Shown here: piece by piece, positions 17,776 to 26,954 of the stretch | Layout: every line of letters starts with the position of its first letter | How positions within the stretch are numbered: the stretch's first letter is position 1 | Notes under the pieces: model-generated | What the model was told of the DNA's origin: nothing | Databases searched by the model: none | The model's input: the letters and a program-made list of their open reading frames with translations, nothing else | Program-made: the position numbers and the translations under genes | NCBI GenBank assembly: GCA_014654535.1 | Contig: BNBA01000011.1 | Coordinates: forward strand, 1-64,000 | From: Xanthomonas boreopolis | GTDB taxonomy: Bacteria > Pseudomonadota > Gammaproteobacteria > Xanthomonadales > Xanthomonadaceae | Length of the DNA: 64,000 nt | Reading direction: 5' to 3'

Positions 17776-19782
17776 TCAGCGCCAGATCCGAACCTGGTCG
17801 GCCTCCGCGCGCTGCATCGGCTGGCCCGGCTTGCAGCCGAAGGCCGCGCCGAACTCCGGCAGGTTCGACAGCGGGCCGTTGGTGCGCCACTTGCCGGGCG
17901 CGCGCACTTCCGCGGTGGCGCGCTGCACCGCCTCGTTCGGGGACAGCTGCTGTGCCCAAAGCCCGGCCCAGGCATTGAAGAACGCCTGCTTGCTGGCCTG
18001 GGTGGCCTGCGGCTGGGCCTTGGCGAAGGCCTGCCAGGCCAGCTCGACGCCGGCCTGGTCGGCCAGGTTCTCCTCGGCGGTCAATGTGCCGTTGACCTTG
18101 GTATTGGGAACGCCCGGATAAGGGTAGGCGCCGTACTGCGCGGCGACCTTCTGCGTCAGCAGGGTCCAGGCGGTCTTCTCGGCCGGGCTCCACCAGCTGC
18201 GCAGCTGGCCCTGCGCATCGACCAACGCGCCCTTGGCATCGATCGCGCGGGTGATCTCGTGCGCGGCGAGCGCGCCGAACGCACCGTACTGGGCGGCCGG
18301 GTCGCCGCCCTGCGCGAACACCGGCGCCTGCAGCACCGCGGCGGTGACGATCAGGCGGTTCTGCGCGATGTCGTAGGCGATCGCCGGCTGCTGCGGCAGC
18401 ACGTCCCAGCGACGGTCGGCGTTGCCCTTGCCGATCCGCTTCATTTCCTCGCGATGGCGCCAGGTGGAGGCGATCAGCATGTTGCCGCCGAAGCTGCCGC
18501 GGCCCATCGGCTGCACGCTGTAGTCGAGGTCGCGGCGGGGCGCGCCGATCTCGATCTTCATCGCGTCGAGCTTGGCCTTGGCCTCGGCCACGACTTCCGG
18601 ATTGCCCCAGCCGGTGCGTTCGATCGCCGCGATCTGGGCCTCGCGGACCTGATCGACGATGACGGCGGCCTGGCGGCGCGTGTCCGCGCCGAGGTAGCGG
18701 GCGACGTACTCGCGGCCGAGCATCGGGCCGGCCGCGACGTTGATCGCGTCCAGCACCTGCTGCCAGCGCGGCGGCGGCAGCACGTCGCCGCGCAGCAGGC
18801 GCCCGCGGAACTGGAACTCGGCGTCGCGGAAGCCCTTGGACAGGTACGGCGCCATCGCATCGCCCACGCGCCAGCGCAGGTAGGCCTTCCACTGGTCCGG
18901 CTTGAGGCTGGCGATCAGGCCGTCGAGCTGCTTGAAGTAGCCCGGGTCGGCCATCGACACCAGGTCGTCCTGCACGCCCTGGGCTTTCAGGAAATCGGCC
19001 AGCTGCAGGTTCTTGAACTGCTTGGCGACGTCCTTGGTCGCCAGCGGCGCGTAGTTGTTGAAGGGGTTGTTGATGTCGGCGACCGGCTTGCCGGCCTTGG
19101 CCAGCAGCGTCTCGATCTGGATCACCGCGGCCGAGTCGGCGTCGAGGCGGTTGGCGGCGGTGCCGGTCAGCGCCAGGATCTGCTTGACGTAGGCGCGGTA
19201 GCGGCCCATCAGCGCGGTGGTATCGGCATCGGTGCGGGTGTAGAACGCGGGATCGGGCAGGCCGGTGCCGCCCTGCATGAAGTAGCCGATGTGGCGGTCC
19301 AGGGCCTTCAGGTCCACGTCGGGACCGAAGTTGAACGCCACCGGGATGCCGACCTGGTGCAGCGCGGCGATCGCCGCCGGTATTTCCTTGGCCTTCTTGA
19401 TCGCGTCGATGCGCGAGAGCAGCGGGGCGATCGGCCTGGAGCCATCGGCCTCGACCGCCGCTTCGTCCAGGCCGCTGGCCCAGAAGTCGCCGAGCAGCTT
19501 CTGCACGTCGTTCTGCGGCGCCTTCATCGCGGCGTCGAGCAGGTCGCGCTGCTGCTGCAGCGCATGCTCGGCGAGTTGGCCGAGCGCGGTGGTCGCGCCG
19601 GTCTGCGGCAGCGGGTTGGCCTTCAGCCAGGCGGCGTTGGCGGCGTCGTAGAAATCGGTGCAGGCCGGCGGCACGGCCGGGGCCTTGGGAGTCTTCTTGC
19701 GGGCGGCTTCGGCATGGGGCGCGGCCAGCAGGGCGGTCAGGCTGAAGCCGAGGGCGAGGGCAAGCGGACGAAGGGTGGGCAT
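17776..19782 (-). CDS. M13-family metallopeptidase homologue with degenerate zinc motif
   Basis: This 668-residue secreted protein (signal ending near PHAEA) has the full two-domain neprilysin/PepO layout. The zinc motif, HExxH in active members, reads HEITR: His508 and Glu509 are present but the second zinc His is Arg512 (CGC). The third ligand, Glu571, is kept in EENLADQAG. The substrate-binding NAxY segment is also altered (IAYDIAQNRLIV against NAYYNPLQNEIV in the paralogue). It is therefore probably inactive as a peptidase, or works without a normal zinc site. Its reading frame is intact over the full family length, so it is not an obvious pseudogene. The paralogue immediately upstream (19930-22035) is intact. 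Confidence 0.85.
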   Translation of the reverse strand: MPTLRPLALALGFSLTALLAAPHAEAARKKTPKAPAVPPACTDFYDAANAAWLKANPLPQTGATTALGQLAEHALQQQRDLLDAAMKAPQNDVQKLLGDFWASGLDEAAVEADGSRPIAPLLSRIDAIKKAKEIPAAIAALHQVGIPVAFNFGPDVDLKALDRHIGYFMQGGTGLPDPAFYTRTDADTTALMGRYRAYVKQILALTGTAANRLDADSAAVIQIETLLAKAGKPVADINNPFNNYAPLATKDVAKQFKNLQLADFLKAQGVQDDLVSMADPGYFKQLDGLIASLKPDQWKAYLRWRVGDAMAPYLSKGFRDAEFQFRGRLLRGDVLPPPRWQQVLDAINVAAGPMLGREYVARYLGADTRRQAAVIVDQVREAQIAAIERTGWGNPEVVAEAKAKLDAMKIEIGAPRRDLDYSVQPMGRGSFGGNMLIASTWRHREEMKRIGKGNADRRWDVLPQQPAIAYDIAQNRLIVTAAVLQAPVFAQGGDPAAQYGAFGALAAHEITRAIDAKGALVDAQGQLRSWWSPAEKTAWTLLTQKVAAQYGAYPYPGVPNTKVNGTLTAEENLADQAGVELAWQAFAKAQPQATQASKQAFFNAWAGLWAQQLSPNEAVQRATAEVRAPGKWRTNGPLSNLPEFGAAFGCKPGQPMQRAEADQVRIWR

Positions 19783-19869
19783 CGAAATGGATCCAGCCAG
19801 TTGGAAGTCGGCGGAGTTTAACAAGGCCGGCAAGCGTGCTGTCAGGGGATTGACGATCCGGCATGGGCC

Positions 19870-19902
19870 AAGCAAAAAAGAAGGCCCGGCAATGCCGGGC
19901 CT
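19870..19902 (-). terminator. Rho-independent terminator after the intact M13 gene
   Basis: An AGGCCCGGC/GCCGGGCCT hairpin (19882-19902) is followed on the minus strand by TTCTTTTTTGCTT. It lies between the two M13 genes, so they are probably separate transcripts or only partly co-transcribed. Confidence 0.85.
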
Positions 19903-19929
19903 CCATGGATCGCAACCCGCGCGGGCGGT

Positions 19930-22035
19930 TTACCAGATGACCACCTGCTGGTCGCCCTGGCGCACCATCTTGTCGCCCGGCTTGCACGAGAACGCCGCCG
20001 CGAACGCCGGCATGTTCGACGGCGCGCCGATCGCGCGGAAGTTGGCCGGGGCGTGCGGGTCGGTCTTCAGGCGCACGGCCAGTTCGTCCGGGGTGAAGTT
20101 GCGACGCCATACCGTGGCCCAGTTCAGGAAGAAGCGCTGGTCGCGGGTGATGCCGTCGGTCTTCGGGTCTTCCTGGCCGGCGGTCGCCGCCTTCATCGCG
20201 TCGTAGGCGGTGTTCAGGCCGCCCAGGTCGGCGATGTTCTCGCCCAGCGTCAGCTTGCCGCTGACGTTGCCCTTGTCGGTCTTGTAGCCGTCGAACTGCT
20301 TGACCAGCCTGTCGGTCCGGGCCGCGAAGCCCTTGGCGTCGGCCGGCGTCCACCAGTTCTCGAAGTTGCCGGTCGGTCCGAAGCGGCTGCCCTGGTCGTC
20401 GTAGCCATGGGTCATCTCATGGCCGATCACCGCGCCGATGCCGCCGTAGTTCATCTCCACCGGGGCGTTCGGGTCGAAGAACGGCGGCTGCAGGATCGCG
20501 GCCGGGAACACGATCTCGTTCTGCAGCGGGTTGTAGTAGGCATTGATCGTCTGCGGCGTCATGCCCCATTCGGTCTTGTCGACCGGCTTGCCGATCTTGG
20601 ACAGGTTCCACTTGTAGTTGAACTCCTGGGCCGCCTGGAGGTTGCCCAGGTAGCTGTCGCGGTTGGTCTGCAGGCCGTCCCACGAGCGCCACTTGTCCGG
20701 GTAGCCGATCTTCGGGGTGAAGCTGTTCCACTTGGCGATGGCTTTTTCCTTGGTCTCCGGGCTCATCCAGTCCAGCTTCTCGATGCGGGCCTTCAGCGCG
20801 GTGCGCAGGTTGCCGACCAGTTCCTCCATCTTGGCCTTGGAATCGGCCGGGAACGCGACCTGCACGTACAGCTGGCCCAGCGCCTCGCCGACCTGGCCGT
20901 TGACCGCGGCCAGCACGCGCTTCCAGCGCGGCTTGATCTCCTTCTGGCCGCGCATTTCCTTGTTGTAGAAGGCGAAGTTCTCCTCGACGAACGGCTGGCT
21001 CAGGTACGGCGACGCGCTGTCGACCGCATGGAAGCGCAAGTAGGCGCGCCACACCGCCGGATCGGTGTCGGCGATCATCTTGCTCACTTCCTCGTGGAAG
21101 GCCGGGATCGCCAGCGAGAACATCTGGGGCACTTCCACGCCCTGCGACTTGAAGAACTCGGTCCACGACCAGTTCGGGGTCAGCTTGTCGGCGTCGGCGG
21201 GGCTGACCGGGTTGTAGAACAGCGAAGCATCGCGCGAGAGCTCGGTGCTGGTCTTGGAGACCTTGGCCAGGCGGGTCTCGAACGCGACCACCTGCTTGGC
21301 CTGCTCGGCGGCATCGGCCGCCGGCGTGCCGGACAGCTCCAGCACCTTGGCGATGTGCGCCTGGTAGGCGTCCAGCTTCGGCTTGTTCTCGGCCTTGGTG
21401 TAGTACTCCGGATCCGGCAGGCCCAGGCCGCCCTGCGCGGCATAGGCGATGTTCATGCTGGAGTTCTTGAAGTCGGCCTCGGCGCCGAACGAGAACAGCC
21501 CGTTCCGTCCCTTGGCGGCGCTGGTGCGCAGGTAATCGACCAGCTTGGCCTGGTCGGTGACGCCGTCGATGGCGGCGAGTTCGGGCTTCAGCGGCTCGAT
21601 GCCCTGGGCGTTGATCTTGGCCTCGTCCATGCCGGTGGCCCAGATGTCGCCGACCAGCTTCTCCACGCCGGTGGCGTTCTTGTCGGCGGCGGCCTGCTCG
21701 ACCAGCTGGTGCTGGACCGCGTTGGAACGCTCGTCGAGCATCTCGAACGCGCCCCAGCTGGTGCGGTCGCCCGGCACCGGATTGGCGGCCAGGAACTTGG
21801 CGTTGGCGTAGGCGTTGAGGTCGGTGCAGGCGTTCGCGTTCGGGTCGATGTCGCCCGGCTTGAACTGGTTGAACGGCGGCAGCTTGGACTCGTCGAGGGT
21901 CAGCTTCTTCGGCGCGGCTTCGCTTTCGCTGGCCGGCGCGGCGGCGCTGGGGGCTTCCTCGGGCTTCTTGCAGCCGCTCAGCGCGGCGGCGACGGCGAGG
22001 GACAGCGTCAGCAGATGAGGTTTGCGGAAGGTCAC
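19930..22035 (-). CDS. M13-family zinc metallopeptidase, lipoprotein
   Basis: This 701-residue protein of the PepO/neprilysin family has a lipoprotein signal, AVAAALSGCKKP, so it is membrane anchored outside the cytoplasm. The active site is intact: HEMTH at His539-His543, the zinc ligand Glu in GENIADLGGL, and the substrate loop NAYYNPLQNEIVFPA. The C-terminus carries the usual FSCKPGDKM and ends VVIW. GTG 22035 with an upstream GGAG is the best start because it opens directly on the signal; an ATG 60 bases further upstream adds a proline-rich stretch. It cleaves small peptides in related organisms. Its neighbour 17776-19782 is a diverged copy. Confidence 0.88.
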   Translation of the reverse strand: MTFRKPHLLTLSLAVAAALSGCKKPEEAPSAAAPASESEAAPKKLTLDESKLPPFNQFKPGDIDPNANACTDLNAYANAKFLAANPVPGDRTSWGAFEMLDERSNAVQHQLVEQAAADKNATGVEKLVGDIWATGMDEAKINAQGIEPLKPELAAIDGVTDQAKLVDYLRTSAAKGRNGLFSFGAEADFKNSSMNIAYAAQGGLGLPDPEYYTKAENKPKLDAYQAHIAKVLELSGTPAADAAEQAKQVVAFETRLAKVSKTSTELSRDASLFYNPVSPADADKLTPNWSWTEFFKSQGVEVPQMFSLAIPAFHEEVSKMIADTDPAVWRAYLRFHAVDSASPYLSQPFVEENFAFYNKEMRGQKEIKPRWKRVLAAVNGQVGEALGQLYVQVAFPADSKAKMEELVGNLRTALKARIEKLDWMSPETKEKAIAKWNSFTPKIGYPDKWRSWDGLQTNRDSYLGNLQAAQEFNYKWNLSKIGKPVDKTEWGMTPQTINAYYNPLQNEIVFPAAILQPPFFDPNAPVEMNYGGIGAVIGHEMTHGYDDQGSRFGPTGNFENWWTPADAKGFAARTDRLVKQFDGYKTDKGNVSGKLTLGENIADLGGLNTAYDAMKAATAGQEDPKTDGITRDQRFFLNWATVWRRNFTPDELAVRLKTDPHAPANFRAIGAPSNMPAFAAAFSCKPGDKMVRQGDQQVVIW

Positions 22036-22261
22036 GTAGGGCTCCGGAATCGGGCATGGACAAGGAAGCCCCGTCGCCGGGGCCGTGGCCGGCATTCTGA
22101 ACCTCTGCGCGACGGTAGTCAGTGTCGAAGGTCATGGCCGGCTGGGGCCGGACATCCGCCGTCTCCGGGGAAGAGCAGGGCCGACGGGGCGACGCGCCGA
22201 CCAGGCATGCCTGGCCAAACAGGGGAATCGGACCCCGCCAGCGCATGCTATACAGGCCGGC

Positions 22262-23860
22262 ATGGGCACCCGACGCGACCCGTACGACACGATCATCATC
22301 GGCGCCGGCCACAACGGGCTGGTGTGCGCCGCCTACCTCGCCAAGGCCGGCCGCAAGGTGCTGGTGCTCGAACGGCGCGACGTGGTGGGCGGGGCCGCGG
22401 TCACCGAGGAGTTCCATCCCGGCTTCCGCAACTCGGTCGCCTCCTACACCGTCTCGCTGTTGCAGCCGAAGGTGATCGAGGACCTGGAACTGCCGCGGCA
22501 CGGCCTCAGGGTGGTGCCGCGCCGGATCAACAACTTCCTGCCGCTGCAGGACGGATATCTGTTGGCCGGGGCCGGACGGACCGCGGCCGAAGTCGCGAAG
22601 TTCTCCGCCCGCGATGCCGAACGGCTGCCGGCCTACGAGGCGCGCCTGGAACAACTGGCCGACGTGCTGCGCGCGCTGGCCTTGCAGCCGCCGCCCAACG
22701 TCACCGACGGCGGGTGGTGGCAGGCGCTGCCCCAGCTCTGGCGAGCCGGCCAGCTCGGGCGAAGGCTGCATGCGCTGTCGCCGGCCCTGCGCCAGGAACT
22801 GCTCGACCTGTTCACGATCTCGGCGGCCGAGTACCTGGACCGCTGGTTCGAAAGCGCACCGATCAAGGCGCTGTTCGGCTTCGACGGCATCGTCGGCAAC
22901 TACGCCAGCCCGTACGCGCCGGGCACCGCCTACGTCTTGCTGCACCACGTGTTCGGCGAGAGCAACGGCGTCAAGGGGGCGTGGGGGCACGCGATCGGCG
23001 GCATGGGGGCGATCACCCGGGCGATGGCCGCCTGCTGTCGCGAACGCGGCGTGGACATCCGTACCGGACGTGGCGTCGCACGCGTGCTGGTCGAAGGGGG
23101 ACGAGCGGTCGGCGTGACGATGCTCGACGGCGAATCGCTGCGCGCCGACTGCGTGGTTGCCAACGTCAACCCCAAGCTGCTGTACGAACGGTTGATCGAT
23201 CCCGCGCACGTGCCGGCCGCGACGCGCGAGCGCATGGCGAACTGGCGCTGCGGCTCCGGCACCTTCCGGATGAACGTGGCATTGTCCCGGCTGCCGGACT
23301 TCCGCGTCCTGCCGGGCGAGGGCGACCACCTGACCGCCGGGATCATCATCGCCCCGAGCCTGGACTACATGGACAAGGCCTGGCGCGACGCGCGCGACCA
23401 CGGCTGGTCGCGCGAGCCGATCGTCGAGATGCTGATCCCGAGCACGCTGGACGACTCGCTGGCACCCCCGGGGAAGCACGTGGCGAGCCTGTTCTGCCAG
23501 CATGTCGCGCCGGTACTGCCGGAAGGACGCAGCTGGGACGACCACCGCGAGGAAGTCGCCGACCTGATGATCGCGACGGTGGAGCGGCACGCCCCCGGCT
23601 TCGCCGCCTCGGTCCTGGGGCGCCAGGTCCTGAGCCCGCTCGACCTCGAGCGCGAGTTCGGCCTGGTCGGCGGCGACATCTTCCACGGCGCGCTGAGCCT
23701 GAACCAACTGTTCTCCGCAAGACCGATGCTGGGCCAGGCCGATTACCGCGGCGCGATCCCCGGGCTCTATCTATGCGGGTCGGGCACGCACCCGGGAGGC
23801 GGCGTCACCGGGGCGCCTGGGCACAATGCGGCGAGGGTCGTGCTACAGAGGCCTTGGTGA
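22262..23860 (+). CDS. FAD-dependent oxidoreductase, CrtI/PYROXD2-like
   Basis: The 532-residue protein begins with a dinucleotide-binding motif, DTIIIGAGHNGLVCAAYLAK, at about residues 9-28, followed by VLVLERRDVVGGAAVTEE. It ends with the second flavin motif, LYLCGSGTHPGGGVTGAPGHN. This is the phytoene-desaturase/PYROXD2 type of flavin amine-oxidase fold. No carotenoid genes are nearby, so the substrate is unknown and a role in pigment synthesis is not supported. ATG 22262 begins just before the FAD motif. It is convergent with the TonB receptor at 23935, and a hairpin lies between them. Confidence 0.82.
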   Translation: MGTRRDPYDTIIIGAGHNGLVCAAYLAKAGRKVLVLERRDVVGGAAVTEEFHPGFRNSVASYTVSLLQPKVIEDLELPRHGLRVVPRRINNFLPLQDGYLLAGAGRTAAEVAKFSARDAERLPAYEARLEQLADVLRALALQPPPNVTDGGWWQALPQLWRAGQLGRRLHALSPALRQELLDLFTISAAEYLDRWFESAPIKALFGFDGIVGNYASPYAPGTAYVLLHHVFGESNGVKGAWGHAIGGMGAITRAMAACCRERGVDIRTGRGVARVLVEGGRAVGVTMLDGESLRADCVVANVNPKLLYERLIDPAHVPAATRERMANWRCGSGTFRMNVALSRLPDFRVLPGEGDHLTAGIIIAPSLDYMDKAWRDARDHGWSREPIVEMLIPSTLDDSLAPPGKHVASLFCQHVAPVLPEGRSWDDHREEVADLMIATVERHAPGFAASVLGRQVLSPLDLEREFGLVGGDIFHGALSLNQLFSARPMLGQADYRGAIPGLYLCGSGTHPGGGVTGAPGHNAARVVLQRPW

Positions 23861-23888
23861 GGAAGACGGTTGTTTCCAGTTGAATACA

Positions 23889-23918
23889 AAAGGGGGCGGC
23901 CAGTGGCCGCTCCCCTTT
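23889..23918. terminator. Bidirectional terminator between convergent genes
   Basis: AAAGGGGGCGGCCA pairs with TGGCCGCTCCCCTTT with a one-base bulge. It is A-rich on the left and T-rich on the right, as a two-way terminator needs. Confidence 0.75.
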
Positions 23919-23934
23919 GCTGTTCCAGAAGGAA

Positions 23935-26814
23935 TCAGAACTTGTACTGCACTCGGGCAAAGATCGTTCGCCCATACCAATCGTACTGCGATGCATATAG
24001 CGGTGCATTGCCATAGCGGGTGCCAACGCCGGTCGAGATCAGATCCGGTTCCTTGTCGAACAGGTTGCGGACACCGACCATGATGCCCCAATCGCCTGGT
24101 TCGTAAGCGATGGATATGTTGTGCAGGAACTGCCAACCAGCCTTGATGTCCCGGGTCGCGCCTTGGTATCCCTGATAGGTGAAAGTACGATTCAGGTCGC
24201 GATTTTCAGTCGAACTGACATAGGTGGTCTGATAGCTGAAGGTCCAGTCGTTACGCTTCAGGTCCGCTGCCAACAGGCCAACAGTCTTGGGACGGCCGAT
24301 GTAGCCAATCTGGTTGTCGGTGGCGAGCCCGCTTTCTGACGAACTGTCGAACAGGCGAGTGAGATCCTCGATGGTATAGGTGACCTGCGCCTCCAGCGAC
24401 AGTTTGCCGAACGAGAAGTCGTTGTCGTAGTTCAACTGCAAGTCATAGCCACGAGTGCGCTCGCGATTGATGTTGATGTACTTGTTGTAGATGGTGGTAA
24501 TCGCATTCGGCGCGCTCGGATCGTTCGGACTGTTGCGAACGAACTGATCACAGAATGCATTCGGGTAGACCGCCGAGCCATAGCAGCCGTTGATGATGTC
24601 GTACTCATCCAGTTGGCTGATCTCGCCACGGATGTCGTAGTCGAAATAATCCACGGCGACGCTCAAATTGGCGAATTCCGGGGTCCATACCAGGCCCAAT
24701 GTTCTGGCCTTGGACGTTTCAGGCTTCAGATCGCCCTTGCCGCCGCGGGAATAAACCGTAGCGGTGGCGCCAGTGCCTGCATAATTTGCAGGAATGCCGG
24801 CTGCATTGCAGTTGGCCTGGAGGAATGTGTTGCTGCTTTCCCCCCACAATACGCAGGGATCGATTTCCGTCTGTTGGCGATAGCCAGTCTGGTCGCCCAA
24901 GTAAAGCTCATAAAGGCCTGGTGCACGATATGAAGTGCCAACGCTACCGCGCAGGCGCAGGGACGGAATGATCTGCCAGTTCAGGCCGGCCTTCCAGACA
25001 TTGTCGGAGTCTTCCACCGAGTTGTATTTGAAAGCACGGCCGGACAGGTTGACCGACAGCGATTCGAAGCCCGGCTTGCCCTTGATGAGCGGAATATCGA
25101 GTTCGGCGAAAGCCTCACGAACGTTGTCGGTTCCCTTCGTGGCTTGAGCGGAGCTATAGCCCCAGATATCGCCGATCTTGGTCAGTTCGTCGGGTTCATC
25201 ATCGATCTTGGAATGCCGGTACTCCACGCCGAACGCCGCGCCGACATCGCCCGCAGGCAGGGTGAACAGGTTGCCGGTAATCAATCCGTTGACGATCGCC
25301 TGGTCGTAAACCGTATTGCCTTTGGTCATGACTCCAACGGCATTCACCAGCTCGTTCATGCGCTCGCCGCTGAGAAAGCCAGGATCGAAGTAGTTGAGCG
25401 GCGGATCGGTTTCGACATACGAAAGATCGCCCGTGCGCGAAGTCTGGATGTCGTTGTGTTCGTAGTCACCGTCGGATCGTGAGTAGCTGGCATTGACCTC
25501 CCAGCTCCAGCTATCGCTCCACTTGAATGCGCCATCGAACTTGGTGCTGCCATAGAAGTAGTCTACGGTGATCTTCTGATCATCCGGATACGGCATGATC
25601 GGCTCGTAGTAATTGTCGTCGGCTTCGTTGTACACGACGGGGAAGAACTGCCGATATCCGTGGGTCTTCGTCTCACGACGGTTGTACAGCCACTGGGTCT
25701 TCCAGTTGAAACTGTCGAAGCTGAAGTCGCTGGCGCCGTACAGGCTGATGCGTTCACGCTGGTCGATGACTTGAGCACTGTCCCAGAAGGGGAAGTTCAA
25801 GACGTCTTCGTAGTAGGCCTGTGGCGAATTCGCATAGGTTCTGCTGGGGTAAGGGCGTGGACGATAGCCGGGGAACGGTCCCACGGTGCTGCCGTCCGGA
25901 GAGGGCACGTAGCGAGTGCTGGGGTTGAAGTAGTCAATAATGGTATTGGCATAGAGGTTGCCCGATGAGCATCCTCCCAGCTTGGTATCGCCAATGATCG
26001 AACGATCCTCACGATCAATTCGCTGGCCGTCCTTGCCCCAGACCCTGTCTTCAGCGCATCGCAGGAAGTCGCGATCGCCAAACTTGAGGGCATTCAACCT
26101 ATCCCACTGCACCGCTCCGACGATGCTGCCATTGTTGAAGTCCTTTCCGGCAGCGAACGATGCCGAGAACTGTTCGCCGCCACCATGCTGCGGGACGCTC
26201 ATGGTGTAGTCCATGATCGGCTTGTCGATACTCTTGCGAGTGATCAGGTTGACTGCACCCGCGACCGCGTCGGAGCCGTAAATCGAGGATGATCCGTCCT
26301 TGACGATCTCGATGCGTTGCAAGATGACCTTGGGAATGACGTTGAGGTCGAATGCGCCAACCTGTCCGCGAGTACCGGCAGGGCCGGGTCTTTGGCCATC
26401 CAAGAGGATCAGGGTGCGATTCGCCCCCAAGCCGCGCAGCGAAACGGTTTGCACGCCGGTACCGCCTTCGACGACGAAACCGCCGAATTGGTTGTTGAGC
26501 TGGGTGGAGCCAGCGGCGACGGCAGAGGTCTGCAGGAAGTCAGCAACGTCGAACTTGCCTGCGGCGATGCTCTTGTCGACGGAAATCACTTGCACCGGCG
26601 ACGTGGTCTCATACTCCGGACGCTTCAGGAGCGAGCCGGTGACGGTAACGGCATCAAGGTCCTTGGCCTGGCGTGACTCCGCTCCTTGGGCGGGCTTGGG
26701 AGCGGTGTTCTTTGCTTCATCCGTTTGATCCTGGGCCATGACCGGTGCTGCCTGCAAGGCTGCGACGACGGCGATGGCCAAAGGTAAGCGTTGCAATCCG
26801 TGACGAACGGACAT
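23935..26814 (-). CDS. TonB-dependent outer-membrane receptor
   Basis: The 959-residue protein has a signal peptide (ALQAAPVMAQ), a TonB-box-like DAVTVTGS, a plug domain with VSLRGLGANRTLILLDGQR and IEIVKDGSSSIYGSDAVAG, and a 22-strand-type barrel ending in Phe (ARVQYKF). It resembles the receptors that Xanthomonadaceae pair with peptidases, and the gene behind it is an S9 peptidase. A role in peptide uptake is an inference from that context. The base composition is clearly more AT-rich than in flanking genes, with many codons ending in A or T. AGGAGAGAGG precedes the ATG at 26814. Confidence 0.92.
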   Translation of the reverse strand: MSVRHGLQRLPLAIAVVAALQAAPVMAQDQTDEAKNTAPKPAQGAESRQAKDLDAVTVTGSLLKRPEYETTSPVQVISVDKSIAAGKFDVADFLQTSAVAAGSTQLNNQFGGFVVEGGTGVQTVSLRGLGANRTLILLDGQRPGPAGTRGQVGAFDLNVIPKVILQRIEIVKDGSSSIYGSDAVAGAVNLITRKSIDKPIMDYTMSVPQHGGGEQFSASFAAGKDFNNGSIVGAVQWDRLNALKFGDRDFLRCAEDRVWGKDGQRIDREDRSIIGDTKLGGCSSGNLYANTIIDYFNPSTRYVPSPDGSTVGPFPGYRPRPYPSRTYANSPQAYYEDVLNFPFWDSAQVIDQRERISLYGASDFSFDSFNWKTQWLYNRRETKTHGYRQFFPVVYNEADDNYYEPIMPYPDDQKITVDYFYGSTKFDGAFKWSDSWSWEVNASYSRSDGDYEHNDIQTSRTGDLSYVETDPPLNYFDPGFLSGERMNELVNAVGVMTKGNTVYDQAIVNGLITGNLFTLPAGDVGAAFGVEYRHSKIDDEPDELTKIGDIWGYSSAQATKGTDNVREAFAELDIPLIKGKPGFESLSVNLSGRAFKYNSVEDSDNVWKAGLNWQIIPSLRLRGSVGTSYRAPGLYELYLGDQTGYRQQTEIDPCVLWGESSNTFLQANCNAAGIPANYAGTGATATVYSRGGKGDLKPETSKARTLGLVWTPEFANLSVAVDYFDYDIRGEISQLDEYDIINGCYGSAVYPNAFCDQFVRNSPNDPSAPNAITTIYNKYININRERTRGYDLQLNYDNDFSFGKLSLEAQVTYTIEDLTRLFDSSSESGLATDNQIGYIGRPKTVGLLAADLKRNDWTFSYQTTYVSSTENRDLNRTFTYQGYQGATRDIKAGWQFLHNISIAYEPGDWGIMVGVRNLFDKEPDLISTGVGTRYGNAPLYASQYDWYGRTIFARVQYKF

Positions 26815-26895
26815 GGTGCCTCTCTCCTGAATAGGGCTAAACGAGAAACCGGCGTTATGCTCCGGTTAAGCGAATCTACTTCGATGAGGTTGCTA

Positions 26896-26915
26896 ATGCA
26901 ACATTCATGTTGCAT
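26896..26915. promoter_or_regulatory. 8-bp inverted repeat upstream of the TonB receptor
   Basis: ATGCAACA-TTCA-TGTTGCAT is a perfect 8-bp dyad with a 4-nt spacer, about 80 bp upstream of the receptor start. The position fits an operator or a hairpin in the leader. No regulator gene is adjacent. Confidence 0.4.
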
Positions 26916-26922
26916 ATGAACA

Positions 26923-26950
26923 AACCCGGCATCGGGCCCGATGCCGGGTT
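26923..26950 (-). terminator. Terminator of the S9 peptidase gene (28-nt perfect palindrome)
   Basis: AACCCGGCATCGGG and its exact reverse complement are directly adjacent (26923-26936 and 26937-26950), five bases past the peptidase stop, followed on the minus strand by TTTGTTC. It separates the peptidase from the co-directional receptor gene. Confidence 0.75.
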
Positions 26951-26954
26951 CGGC

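Noticed and set aside
17776-19782. The HEITR peptidase as a pseudogene
   Set aside because: The frame is uninterrupted over the full family length, with a signal peptide and a conserved C-terminus, so it is better called a degenerate-site homologue.
22262-23860. A carotenoid desaturase (CrtI)
   Set aside because: Only the general FAD fold is shared. No other carotenoid gene is near, and the sequence looks closer to the PYROXD2-like branch.
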